Source: Oscillospiraceae bacterium
GTDB taxonomy: Bacteria > Bacillota > Clostridia > Oscillospirales > UBA929
Direction of reading: 5' to 3'
Length of the DNA: 23,862 nucleotides
Assembly (NCBI GenBank): GCA_031271525.1
Contig: JAISVO010000091.1
Coordinates: 1 to 23,862, forward strand
The notes beneath the pieces are model-generated. The model saw only the letters and a list, made by a program, of their open reading frames with translations, was not told where the DNA came from and did no database searches. Position numbers and translations under genes: made by a program. The number at the start of each line of letters is the position of its first letter. The stretch's first letter is position 1. Below are positions 13,974 through 22,008 of this stretch, one piece after another.

Positions 13974-15620
13974 ATGGGTTTGCTGGAACGGTTTTTGCCC
14001 CGGATCGAGTTTGACAGTTATGAGGATTTTATCGAAAACTACCGCTTGAATGTCCCCGAACGCTTTAACTTCGGGTTCGATGTGGTGGACGCGTGGGCGG
14101 AGCTGGAGCCTTCGAAGAAGGCCCTTGTCTGGTGCGACGATAACGGGGGCGAGGAGGTTTTCACCTTCGCCGACATCGCCGAGAAAAGCGGCCAAGCGGC
14201 GAATTGGTTTGCCGCGCAGGGAATCCAAAAAGGCGACGCGGTGCTGCTGATTCTGCGCCGCCGCTGGGAGTACTGGGTTTGCGCCGTCGCGCTGCATAAG
14301 CTTGGGGCGGTGGTTGTCCCGGCGTCTTTGCAATTGACGTCCAAGGACATCGCCTACCGTTTGGAGGCGGCCCGAATCAAACTCCTCGTCTGCGTCGCCG
14401 ACGAGGGTCTGCTGAAACAAGCCGACGAAGCGAACACGCCGGTCAAGCGCGCCGTCGTCGCCGGGGAGCGGGAGGGCTGGCTCCCCTTCGACATCGGGGG
14501 ATACCCAAGCTCCTTCCCCCGCCCTATGGGGGAGGGGGCGGTCGGGAACGGCGACACGATGCTGGTCTACTTCTCCTCCGGCACCACCGGGATGCCCAAG
14601 ATGGTGCGGCACACCTTCATCCATCCGCTGGGCCAGATCGTCACGGCGAAGTATTGGCAGCGGGTGCGGGAGGACAAGCTGCATATGTCGGTGTCGGACA
14701 GCGGCTGGGCGAAGTTCGGCTGGGGGAAGATCTACGGGCAGTGGATCTGCGGCGCCTGCATCTTCGCCTACGACATGGAGAAGTTCGTGCCGAAGAACCT
14801 CCTGCAAAAAATGCAGGATTATCGGCTGACCACTTTCTGCGCACCCCCGACGATGTACCGCTTCATGCTTCAGGAGGACATCGCAAGCTACGACCTCTCG
14901 TCGATCGAGCGGTACTGCAACGCCGGGGAGCCGCTCAACCCGGAGGTGTTCGAGCGGATGCGCGCGCTCACCGGGCGGGAGCTTGCCGAAGGGTTTGGGC
15001 AGAGCGAGTCCAGCGTTTTGATCGCGACCTTCCCGTGGCTCGCCGCGAAACCGGGCAGCATGGGCAAGCCCTCCCCGCTGTATGACATCGACCTTGTCAA
15101 CGAGGAGGGCGAGAGCTGCGAGACGGGCGAGGAGGGCGAGATCGTCGTCCGCGGGCTGCAAAACCCGAGCGGCCTGTTCACCGAGTATCTGGGCGACGCG
15201 GAGGCCAACGCGAAGGCTTTCCGGAACGGCTGCTACTACACCGGCGACGTGGCGTGGCGGGACGACGACGGTTACTACTGGTTTGTCGGGCGGAACGACG
15301 ATGTCATCAAGTGCTCGGGCTACCGGATCGGCCCGTTTGAGGTGGAGAGCGCGCTGATCCAGCATGAGTCGGTGCTGGAGTGCGCCGTCACCGCCGCCCC
15401 CGACCCCGTACGGGGCCAAGTCGTGAAGGCGACCGTCGTCTTAAAGCGGGGGTTTTCGCCGTCGGACAAGCTCGCTAAGGAATTGCAGGAACATGTAAAA
15501 CGGGTCACCGCGCCGTATAAATACCCACGGATTGTGGTGTTCAGCGAGGAACTGCCCAAGACTGCGAGCGGGAAGATCAAACGGGCGGAGATTCGGAAAA
15601 TCACAGAGCAAAATAGCTAA
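13974..15620 (+). CDS. AMP-forming acyl-CoA ligase
   Basis: Adenylate-forming enzyme that activates a carboxylate to its acyl-CoA. In the 548-residue product the P-loop is YFSSGTTGMPKM (199-210), then YCNAGEPLNPEVF, GFGQSES, YYTGDVAW, VGRNDDVIKCSGYRIGPFEVE hinge region, and the C-terminal catalytic lysine in TASGKIKR (Lys534). Length and overall order fit the acetyl-/medium-chain acyl-CoA synthetase group found beside XRE-cupin genes. No signal or membrane segment. The start has a GGGGGA site. A GC palindrome encodes residues near 179-192 just before the P-loop. Substrate not predictable from sequence; short or aromatic carboxylates are candidates. Confidence 0.92.
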   Translation: MGLLERFLPRIEFDSYEDFIENYRLNVPERFNFGFDVVDAWAELEPSKKALVWCDDNGGEEVFTFADIAEKSGQAANWFAAQGIQKGDAVLLILRRRWEYWVCAVALHKLGAVVVPASLQLTSKDIAYRLEAARIKLLVCVADEGLLKQADEANTPVKRAVVAGEREGWLPFDIGGYPSSFPRPMGEGAVGNGDTMLVYFSSGTTGMPKMVRHTFIHPLGQIVTAKYWQRVREDKLHMSVSDSGWAKFGWGKIYGQWICGACIFAYDMEKFVPKNLLQKMQDYRLTTFCAPPTMYRFMLQEDIASYDLSSIERYCNAGEPLNPEVFERMRALTGRELAEGFGQSESSVLIATFPWLAAKPGSMGKPSPLYDIDLVNEEGESCETGEEGEIVVRGLQNPSGLFTEYLGDAEANAKAFRNGCYYTGDVAWRDDDGYYWFVGRNDDVIKCSGYRIGPFEVESALIQHESVLECAVTAAPDPVRGQVVKATVVLKRGFSPSDKLAKELQEHVKRVTAPYKYPRIVVFSEELPKTASGKIKRAEIRKITEQNS

Positions 15621-15669
15621 AGCCGGCGGTTGAAAATACGATATATCTATTGAATTGGAGGGATCCAGA

Positions 15670-16299
15670 ATGAATATATCGGGTGTCCACGCGACACAAG
15701 CTGTCCAGACAGCGCAGACGAAGGAACCGTCGGCGTTGCAAATTGTCACCGCGCCGGAGCACGGACAGCCGGCCGATACGGTGGAAATCAGCCCCCGCCG
15801 TTCCCATCAGTCCTCGATGTACCAAGACACCGAGCGTACCATCGGCATGAAATCGTCGGTTCTCCGCAGAATGGCGGAACGGATGATCAAAGAGCAGTAT
15901 ACAAAGGGGAACCACCTCTTTATGCTCTTCTACGGCGGGACAGCCGTCCGGCTGGACCCGTCGCTCCGCCCCGATTACCATCTGCCCGAGCTGGAGATTG
16001 ACAGCACCCAGCGCGAGGTGGTCGAGAACGCGAGCGAGTATTTCGGTCCGGAAGAGACCAGCGGGCGGATCATCAACGCCGCGATGGATATCGCGGGGCC
16101 GGACGCCCTCAATCCGCCCAAGGAGATGGTCTCCTCCTTCCGCCGCTCCGTCTCGGCGGCGTTCGACAGCGTGAAAGCGATGTTCGACGGCGTGATGCCG
16201 GAGCTGACCCAGCGCACCTTTGAAGCGACGATGCGGCGTTTCGACACATGGGGCGGCGGCTCAACCGCTGCGGCCGCGCCTGCGGCGGACGAAGCGTAA
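15670..16299 (+). CDS. DUF5610-like protein of unknown function
   Basis: A 209-residue soluble protein without signal peptide. Residues 1-45 are low-complexity and end in DTVEISPRR, a short motif seen at the start of several flagellum- or envelope-related clostridial proteins. Residues 110-195 are helical; the pattern EVVENASEYFG...RIINAAMDIAG...SFRRSVSAAFDSVKAMFDGVMPELTQRTFE resembles DUF5610 proteins as I recall them. The C-terminus is an Ala/Gly-rich tail. ATG at 15670 follows GGAGGGAT by 7 bases; the upstream in-frame ATG at 15655 lies before this site. No function can be assigned. Confidence 0.6.
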   Translation: MNISGVHATQAVQTAQTKEPSALQIVTAPEHGQPADTVEISPRRSHQSSMYQDTERTIGMKSSVLRRMAERMIKEQYTKGNHLFMLFYGGTAVRLDPSLRPDYHLPELEIDSTQREVVENASEYFGPEETSGRIINAAMDIAGPDALNPPKEMVSSFRRSVSAAFDSVKAMFDGVMPELTQRTFEATMRRFDTWGGGSTAAAAPAADEA

Positions 16300-16314
16300 C
16301 ACAGGCGGAGAGGT

Positions 16315-16347
16315 CCTCCAAACGCCCCGGAACGGGGTGTTTGGAGG
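16315..16347 (+). terminator. Strong hairpin between the DUF5610-like gene and copA
   Basis: A 15 bp stem with one G-T pair, CCTCCAAACGCCCCG and CGGGGTGTTTGGAGG around a GAA loop. It is followed by TCTTGCG, so the T-tract is poor. It may end the upstream transcript or form a leader structure for copA, whose ribosome site begins about 32 bases later. Confidence 0.5.
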
Positions 16348-16394
16348 TCTTGCGCGTTGATAGCCCAGCATCCAATATAGGGGAGGTATCTTTT

Positions 16395-18479
16395 TTGCGG
16401 CTTACCCTCAGCGTCACCGGGATGACCTGCGCCGCCTGTTCGGCTCGGATCGAGAAAGCCGTCGGCAGGATGGACGGCGTCTCGGCCTGTGCCGTCAACC
16501 TGACGGCGGCCCGTCTGACGGCGGACATCGACCGCCCGGCGCGTATCGCAGAGATCAAAAGCAAGATCGAAACGCTCGGCTACGGCTGGGCGGAAGCAGC
16601 CGGCGAAAAGCCCGACGAGGCGAAGGCCCTGCGGCGGAAGCTGATCCTCGCGGCGGTGTTCGCCGTCCCCCTCCTATACCTCGCGATGGGGCACATGCTC
16701 CCCTTTGGCTGGACCCTCCCCTTGCCGGCAATCCTGCACCACACCCACAATCCCCTCGGCTTCGCGCTCGCGCAGTTCGCGCTGACCGTCCCCATCCTGA
16801 TCGCGGGGGGGCGGTTTTACCGGGTCGGCTTCCGCGCCCTCTTCGCCGGCGCGCCCAATATGGACAGCCTGATCGCGCTGGGCACGTCGGCCGCCATGCT
16901 GTACAGCGTCTACGGAACCGTCCGGACGGCGTTTGGGGAAGCGGGTCACCTCTATTACGAGTCGGCCGGGGTGGTGATCACCTTGATCCTGCTGGGCAAG
17001 ACGCTGGAAGCCGTGTCGAAGGGGCGGACGGGGGCCGCGATCGCGAGGCTTGCGGAGCTTCGCCCCAAGACCGCGACGATACTGATCGGGGGCGTCCCGA
17101 CCGAGATACCGATTGAAAAGGTCGCCGCCGGGGACCTTCTGCTGGTGCGTCCCGGGGAGAAATTTCCGGCGGACGGGGTCGTCGCCGACGGCGTCGCCGA
17201 GACGGACGAGTCGATGCTGACCGGCGAGAGTTTCCCGGTTACAAAGAAGCCGGGTGACCCGGTCTATGCCGCCACGATCAACCAAAACGGCGTGATCACC
17301 CTCCGGGCGGAGAAGGTCGGCCCGGATACCGTCTTGGCGCAGATCATCCGGTTGGTGGAGGACGCGCAGGGCGGCAAGGCTCCGATCGCCCGCCTCGCCG
17401 ATCGGGTGGCGGGGGTGTTCGTGCCGGCGGTGCTCGGGATCGCCGTCCTGTCGGCGGCCATCTGGTTATTCGCGGCGCGGGACCTGTCCTTCTCGTTAAA
17501 AATCTTCGTATCGGTGTTGGTCATTGCCTGCCCGTGCGCCTTGGGGCTGGCCACCCCCACCGCCATCATGGTGGGCACCGGGAAGGGCGCCGAACGGGGG
17601 ATCCTCATCAAGAGCGGGCTGGCGCTGGAGACGGCGCACACGGTGCGCGTTGTTGTTCTGGACAAAACCGGCACCGTCACCGAGGGGAAGCCCGAGCTAG
17701 TCGGCGTCGAGGGGGATATTTTGCAGATGGCGGCGTCGCTGGAGCGGTATTCGGAGCATCCCGTCGCGGGCGCGGTGCTGCGGGCGTACGGCGGCGCGTT
17801 CCTGCCGGTCGAGAACTTCCGGGCGGTTCCCGGGGAGGGGGTCGAGGGGGACGTCGGCGGCAGGCGGGTAAAAGTCGGGCGGGTTGTCACGGTGGACGGC
17901 GAATACGCCGGACGCCTGACTTTCCGGGACCGTCCGAAGCAAACCAGCCGGGAGGCGGTGGAGACTCTGCTGGGGATGGGGCTGCGGGTGGTGATGATCA
18001 CCGGCGACAACCGGGAAGCTGCCGAGGAGACCGCCCGCGAGACGGGGATTCCCCGCGTCCTATCCGAGGTGAAGCCGAAAGAGAAGGCGGAGAAGGTCAA
18101 AGAACTGCAAGCCGAGGGCTTAGCCGTCGCGATGGTGGGCGACGGGATCAACGACGCGCCCGCGCTGGCGCAGGCCGATCTCGGGATTGCCGTCGGCACG
18201 GGGACCGACGTGGCTGTCGAGAGCGCCGGTGTGGTACTGATGCGGGGCGATTTGCGGGATGTCGCGGCGGCGATACGGCTCTCCAAGGCGACGATCCGGA
18301 ACATCCGGCAGAACCTCTTTTGGGCGTTCTGCTACAACATCTTGGGGATCCCGGTCGCGGCCGGGTTGCTCGTCCCCTTCGGCGGACCGACCCTCTCCCC
18401 GGTCATCGCCGCCGCCGCGATGAGCTTATCCAGCGTCTCGGTGCTGGCCAACGCGCTGAGGTTGAAACGGTTCAAATAA
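16395..18479 (+). CDS. copA: Copper-exporting P1B-type ATPase
   Basis: Membrane ATPase that exports Cu(I). The 694-residue product has one N-terminal metal domain with MTCAAC (10-15), the transport motif CPC in IACPCALGLATP (about 378-389), the phosphorylated Asp in DKTGT (423-427), SEHP (453-456), GDNREAAEET and GDGINDAPALAQAD. The last helices carry YN and MSLSSVS, as in the Cu(I) subgroup. I chose TTG at 16395: AGGGGAGG lies 8 bases upstream and the product starts right at the metal domain; the longer frame overlaps the previous gene. The nucleotide domain appears shortened between GGRRVKVG and VDGEYAG by about 35 residues compared with usual CopA. copZ follows. No CsoR or CopY gene is nearby. 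Confidence 0.94.
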   Translation: MRLTLSVTGMTCAACSARIEKAVGRMDGVSACAVNLTAARLTADIDRPARIAEIKSKIETLGYGWAEAAGEKPDEAKALRRKLILAAVFAVPLLYLAMGHMLPFGWTLPLPAILHHTHNPLGFALAQFALTVPILIAGGRFYRVGFRALFAGAPNMDSLIALGTSAAMLYSVYGTVRTAFGEAGHLYYESAGVVITLILLGKTLEAVSKGRTGAAIARLAELRPKTATILIGGVPTEIPIEKVAAGDLLLVRPGEKFPADGVVADGVAETDESMLTGESFPVTKKPGDPVYAATINQNGVITLRAEKVGPDTVLAQIIRLVEDAQGGKAPIARLADRVAGVFVPAVLGIAVLSAAIWLFAARDLSFSLKIFVSVLVIACPCALGLATPTAIMVGTGKGAERGILIKSGLALETAHTVRVVVLDKTGTVTEGKPELVGVEGDILQMAASLERYSEHPVAGAVLRAYGGAFLPVENFRAVPGEGVEGDVGGRRVKVGRVVTVDGEYAGRLTFRDRPKQTSREAVETLLGMGLRVVMITGDNREAAEETARETGIPRVLSEVKPKEKAEKVKELQAEGLAVAMVGDGINDAPALAQADLGIAVGTGTDVAVESAGVVLMRGDLRDVAAAIRLSKATIRNIRQNLFWAFCYNILGIPVAAGLLVPFGGPTLSPVIAAAAMSLSSVSVLANALRLKRFK

Positions 18480-18496
18480 ATGAGGAGGATTCTTTG

Positions 18497-18697
18497 ATGC
18501 AAACGGTATTGAATGTCGAGGGGATGTCCTGTTCCCACTGCGAAGCGGCGGTCAAGAAGGCGGTGGGCGCTCTGCCCGGCGTCGCCGAGGTGTCGGTCAG
18601 CCTCGCCGGGAAGACGGTGACCGTCGCCCACGGCGAAGGCGTGGGCGAGGCGGAATTGAAGCGGGCGATTGAGGATATCGGGTACGACGTGGTGTAG
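18497..18697 (+). CDS. copZ: Copper chaperone
   Basis: A 66-residue heavy-metal-associated domain protein with the Cu(I) motif GMSCSHC near the N-terminus and the usual beta-alpha-beta layout, ending DIGYDVV. It would deliver Cu(I) to CopA. GAGGAGG precedes the ATG and the gene starts 17 bases after copA, so they form one unit. Full length for the family. Confidence 0.94.
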   Translation: MQTVLNVEGMSCSHCEAAVKKAVGALPGVAEVSVSLAGKTVTVAHGEGVGEAELKRAIEDIGYDVV

Positions 18698-18699
18698 AG

Positions 18700-18739
18700 C
18701 TGTTCGCTGTTACCTGCTCATTGTCAACTGTCCGTCGGG
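18700..18739 (-). repeat. Heptad-like 3'-end repeat, copy B
   Basis: Overlaps the last residues (GQLTMSR) and stop of the nucleotidyltransferase gene; 27 of 40 positions match copy A at 1367-1406 without gaps, and 12 bases are identical to the core after metK. Confidence 0.5.
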
Positions 18740-19615
18740 GTAGGCCCCGCCGGCCCGCAGGGCCGCGATGGCGGCGACGACCGCCGGTTTGTCCTCCCGG
18801 TAGGTGACGCCGAACCATTTGTCGGCGCTCTCCAGCACCCGGAGGGTGGCTTGACCCTGCGAAATCAGCTCCCCGACCCGTTTGGGAAGGAAAAACTCCC
18901 CTTTGAGCGGGTCGGGATTGTTGCGCAAAAATGTCTCAAAACCCGTCTCCAAATGCCCGAAAAAGTCGGGCAGGAACCCGAAAAGCTGCATTGAAACAAT
19001 GGTGTCCAGCGGCAGCGGCACCCATGTTTCGCCGTCCTCGGTATAGGCCGCCCCGTCCGGCGTCTTGACAATTTTTGTCCGCTCGGTCAGCGCCGTCAGG
19101 AACCCGTTTTCCGTCGAGCAGACGCCCCGCGCCACGCTGCCGTGCTCGGAGAGGGTGTTGCCCAGCCGGTAGCCAACCATCGCGTATCCGGTCGGGGAAT
19201 CGCTCAAAAACTCCGCCATGACGGCAAAGGCGTCCCGCCCGTAGAAGTCGTCGGCATTGATCACGGCGAAGGGGACATCCCCCACGGCGCGCCGCGCCGC
19301 GAGAACGGCCTGCCCGGTGCCCCACGGCTTTACCCGGCCTTCGGGAGGCACCCGGCCGCCGGGCAGGTCGGTCAGCTCCTGATACGCGTAGACGACGTCC
19401 GCCTGACGGCGCAGCCGCGCCCCGACGGCCTCCTCGAAGTCCGCCTCGATGGCTTTTTTGATGACGATGACGATTTTGCCGAACCCCGCCCGGAGCGCGT
19501 CGTATACCGAGAAATCGAGCAGCGCTTCCCCGTGCTCGGAGATTGGCTCCATCTGCTTCGCCCCGCCGAAACGGCTCCCCATCCCGGCCGCCATGACGAC
19601 CAATGTCGGTTGCAT
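18710..19615 (-). CDS. Sugar-1-phosphate nucleotidyltransferase
   Basis: A 301-residue NTP-transferase fold enzyme that would join a sugar 1-phosphate to a nucleotide. The N-terminal pyrophosphorylase loop is AAGMGSRFGGAKQM (9-22), followed by KPWGTGQAVL (96-105) and the metal-binding NADDFYG (120-126). Opposite nahK and galE, it probably makes UDP-N-acetylhexosamine or UDP-hexose from the NahK product, in place of the GalT-type transferase of Bifidobacterium; the sugar and nucleotide specificity are inferred. GGGAGG lies 8 bases before ATG 19615. The last residues are repeat-encoded. It is transcribed divergently from nahK. Confidence 0.85.
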   Translation of the reverse strand: MQPTLVVMAAGMGSRFGGAKQMEPISEHGEALLDFSVYDALRAGFGKIVIVIKKAIEADFEEAVGARLRRQADVVYAYQELTDLPGGRVPPEGRVKPWGTGQAVLAARRAVGDVPFAVINADDFYGRDAFAVMAEFLSDSPTGYAMVGYRLGNTLSEHGSVARGVCSTENGFLTALTERTKIVKTPDGAAYTEDGETWVPLPLDTIVSMQLFGFLPDFFGHLETGFETFLRNNPDPLKGEFFLPKRVGELISQGQATLRVLESADKWFGVTYREDKPAVVAAIAALRAGGAYPDGQLTMSR

Positions 19616-19710
19616 ACATCTTTCCTCCCAATTTCGTATTGTCCAATGTCAAAACTCATAAAATCCCGTAATAAACCGGCGCTTTTCAAACTCTCGGACG
19701 AGCGCCCCGG

Positions 19711-19730
19711 CCGGGATGGCCCCGTCCCGG
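19711..19730. repeat. Inverted repeat in the divergent nahK upstream region
   Basis: CCGGGA and TCCCGG flank 8 bases within the 226-base gap between the nucleotidyltransferase gene and nahK. The rest of the gap holds the nahK promoter and otherwise nothing I can name; no clear promoter for the minus-strand gene was found. Confidence 0.3.
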
Positions 19731-19767
19731 AACCGTCTTACGCCGCATTGCGCAATTACCTTAAGGG

Positions 19768-19796
19768 TTGTAAATCAACTTCAATTGATGTAGAAT
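19768..19796 (+). promoter_or_regulatory. Promoter of nahK-galE with inverted repeat in the spacer
   Basis: TTGTAA (19768-19773), 17 bases, TAGAAT (19791-19796). The spacer holds ATCAA-CTTCAA-TTGAT, a 5 bp inverted repeat placed where a repressor would block polymerase. Predicted leader about 40 bases. Confidence 0.6.
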
Positions 19797-19841
19797 GATG
19801 CGGGCGAATAACAGATACAGTTTACTACAGGAGGGCGCGCA

Positions 19842-20921
19842 ATGGAAGAGAAAATTGCCCCGCAGGCGTATCGGTTCCAAATCGGCGGGAAGCCGGTTTC
19901 CTGCAAACGCTATGGCAGCGGGCATATCAACGGGACCTTCCTGCTGGAGGATTCCGCCGGCGCGAAATATATCCTGCAGCGGATCAACAAGAATGTATTC
20001 CGGGACCCGGCGGCGCTGATGGGAAACATCGCGGCGGTGACCGAGCATCTGCGGTCGCGCACGGATAACCCGCGCGAGGTGCTTTCGCTGGTTCCGACGG
20101 AGGACGGGAAGCTGTGGCTCACCGACGCCGGGGGCGAGACATGGCGGGTTTACCGCTTCGTCACGGGAAGCTTGAGCTTGGATAAAGCCGAGACCCCGGA
20201 CGATTTCCGGGAGAGCGGCTTCGCCTTCGGACGCTTCCAGCGGCTCCTCGCCGATTTTCCGGCGCACACCCTGACCGAGACAATCGTAAAATTCCACGAT
20301 ACGCCGAGCCGCTTCGCAGCGCTGCGGGACGCGATCGGGAAGGACACGCATCACCGGGTTCGGGACGCCGGGAGGGAGATTGAGTTCGCGCTGGGGCGGG
20401 AGAAATACGCGAAGACGCTTGTAGCCCTGCAAGATTCGGGTGATCTGCCCCTCCGCGTCACCCACAACGACACAAAGCTGAACAACGTGCTCTTCGACCG
20501 GGACACCCGGAAAGCGCTCTGCGTCATCGACCTCGATACGGTGATGCCGGGGCTTTCGGTCAACGACTTCGGCGACTCAATCCGGTTTGGGGCGTCCACC
20601 GCCGCCGAGGACGAGCGGGACTTGCGTAAAGTGAGCTTCTCGCCCACGCTGTACCGCGCCTACGCCGGCGGGTTTTTATCCGCCTGCGGGGAGAGTCTGA
20701 CGCGTTGCGAGATTGACAGTCTGCCGGACGGCGCGAAGATGATGACGCTGGAATGCGGCGTGCGCTTCTTGACCGATTATCTGTCCGGCGACAGCTACTT
20801 CCAAACCCATCGGGAGGGGCAGAACTTAGACCGGTGCCGCACCCAGTTCAAACTGGTGAGCGAGATGGAAGGTTCTTGGGACACGATGAAAAAAATCATA
20901 AAGGAGGTACTCGCGGAATGA
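19842..20921 (+). CDS. nahK: N-acetylhexosamine 1-kinase-like phosphotransferase
   Basis: Anomeric kinase that would phosphorylate GlcNAc or GalNAc at C1. The 359-residue product follows Bifidobacterium NahK/LnpB over its length as I recall it: YGSGHINGTFLL (24-35), AKYILQRIN, RVYRFVTG, LTETIVKFHDTPSRF (144-158), the catalytic loop RVTHNDTKLNNVLFD with Asp210 (205-219), VIDLDTVMPG (228-237), DFGDSIRFGAST and the C-terminal MTLECGVRFLTDYLSGD. AGGAGGG precedes ATG 19842. Its stop overlaps the galE start as ATGA, with AAGGAGG just before, so the two are translated together. Sugar specificity is inferred from homology. Confidence 0.9.
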   Translation: MEEKIAPQAYRFQIGGKPVSCKRYGSGHINGTFLLEDSAGAKYILQRINKNVFRDPAALMGNIAAVTEHLRSRTDNPREVLSLVPTEDGKLWLTDAGGETWRVYRFVTGSLSLDKAETPDDFRESGFAFGRFQRLLADFPAHTLTETIVKFHDTPSRFAALRDAIGKDTHHRVRDAGREIEFALGREKYAKTLVALQDSGDLPLRVTHNDTKLNNVLFDRDTRKALCVIDLDTVMPGLSVNDFGDSIRFGASTAAEDERDLRKVSFSPTLYRAYAGGFLSACGESLTRCEIDSLPDGAKMMTLECGVRFLTDYLSGDSYFQTHREGQNLDRCRTQFKLVSEMEGSWDTMKKIIKEVLAE

Positions 20922-21940
20922 CGGTGCTGGTAACGGGGGGCGCGGGGTATATCGGCAGCCATACCTGCTTGGAACTGCTGGGGCAGGGATATGACGCGGT
21001 GGTCGCGGACAATTTCTCCAACAGCTCGCCCGAGGCGGTGAGGCGGATGAAGGAGCTGTCCGGGCGTGACTTCGCGTTTTATGAGACAGATGTGCGGGAC
21101 GCGGAGAAGATAGATGAAATTTTCAGGAACCACGACATCGGCTGCGTCATCCACTTCGCCGGGCTGAAAGCGGTGGGCGAGTCGGTGCGTATCCCGCTCG
21201 CGTACTACGCGAACAACTTAGAGTCCACCATCGCCCTCTGCGGGGCGATGAAGCGGCACGGCGTGAAAAACCTGATTTTCTCCTCCAGCGCGACGGTTTA
21301 CAGCGGGGATAACGGGATGCCGCTGACCGAAAGCTCCCAGACGGGGAACTGCATCAACCCCTACGGCTGGACAAAGTATATGTGCGAGCAGATCCTGCGG
21401 GACACCGCCTTTGCCGAGGAGGACTGGTCGGTGGTGCTGCTGCGGTACTTCAACCCGATCGGGGCGCATCCGAGCGGGTTGATCGGCGAGGACCCGGCGG
21501 ACATCCCGAACAACCTGATGCCCTACATCGCGCAGACTGCCGTCGGGCGGCGGGACTATCTGCGGGTGTTCGGCGACGACTACCCGACGCCGGACGGCAC
21601 CGGGGTGCGGGACTATATCCATGTCACCGACCTCGCCAAGGGGCATGTCGCGGCGATACAATACTGCAGGGAGCACGCCGGCTGCGAGGCCTTCAACCTC
21701 GGCACCGGGAAGGGCACAAGCGTGCTGGAGCTTTTGAAAGCCTTTGAGCGGGCTGCCGGGAAGACAATTCCTTTCAAGGTCACCGAGCGCCGCCCCGGCG
21801 ATCTGCCGGTTTGCTACGCCTCCACCGGCAAAGCGGCCGGGGTTCTGGGCTGGCGCGCCGAAAAGACGGTCGCGGACGCCTGCGCGGACAGCTGGCACTG
21901 GCAGAGCCAAAACCCCAACGGGTTTAACAATCAACCATAG
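20918..21940 (+). CDS. galE: UDP-hexose / UDP-N-acetylhexosamine 4-epimerase
   Basis: NAD-dependent short-chain dehydrogenase that interconverts UDP-Glc/UDP-Gal and, in some members, UDP-GlcNAc/UDP-GalNAc. The 340-residue product shows the NAD motif TGGAGYIGSH (6-15), Ser123/Ser124, and the catalytic YGWTK with Tyr149 and Lys153, the same numbering as E. coli GalE. At the gate position the sequence DLPVCYA puts Cys299 where E. coli has Tyr299 and human has Cys307; small residues here allow N-acetyl sugars. The frame opens further upstream inside nahK, but ATG 20918 has AAGGAGG and gives the family N-terminus. It follows nahK as ATGA. Confidence 0.95.
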   Translation: MTVLVTGGAGYIGSHTCLELLGQGYDAVVADNFSNSSPEAVRRMKELSGRDFAFYETDVRDAEKIDEIFRNHDIGCVIHFAGLKAVGESVRIPLAYYANNLESTIALCGAMKRHGVKNLIFSSSATVYSGDNGMPLTESSQTGNCINPYGWTKYMCEQILRDTAFAEEDWSVVLLRYFNPIGAHPSGLIGEDPADIPNNLMPYIAQTAVGRRDYLRVFGDDYPTPDGTGVRDYIHVTDLAKGHVAAIQYCREHAGCEAFNLGTGKGTSVLELLKAFERAAGKTIPFKVTERRPGDLPVCYASTGKAAGVLGWRAEKTVADACADSWHWQSQNPNGFNNQP

Positions 21941-21953
21941 CGGTTTGCCCCGA

Positions 21954-21976
21954 CTGTTATCTGTTCATCGGTAACC
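21954..21976 (-). repeat. Heptad-like 3'-end repeat, copy D
   Basis: On the minus strand GGTTACCGATGAACAGATAACAG, made of the same GAACAG / TAACAG steps as copies A-C. It lies between the converging galE and PfkB genes, downstream of the PfkB stop. Confidence 0.35.
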
Positions 21977-21979
21977 GCC

Positions 21980-22005
21980 ATCCCCCTTCGGACCCGGAGG
22001 GGGAT
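21980..22005. terminator. Hairpin between converging galE and PfkB genes
   Basis: An 11 bp stem with one T-G pair, ATCCCCCTTCG and CGGAGGGGGAT around a GACC loop. Neither side has a T-run, so it may be a bidirectional but weak terminator or a REP-like palindrome. Confidence 0.5.
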
Positions 22006-22008
22006 GAC

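Noticed and set aside
13635..15419. 594-codon open frame on the minus strand
   Set aside because: Antisense to the XRE-cupin and acyl-CoA ligase genes, which have clear family motifs.
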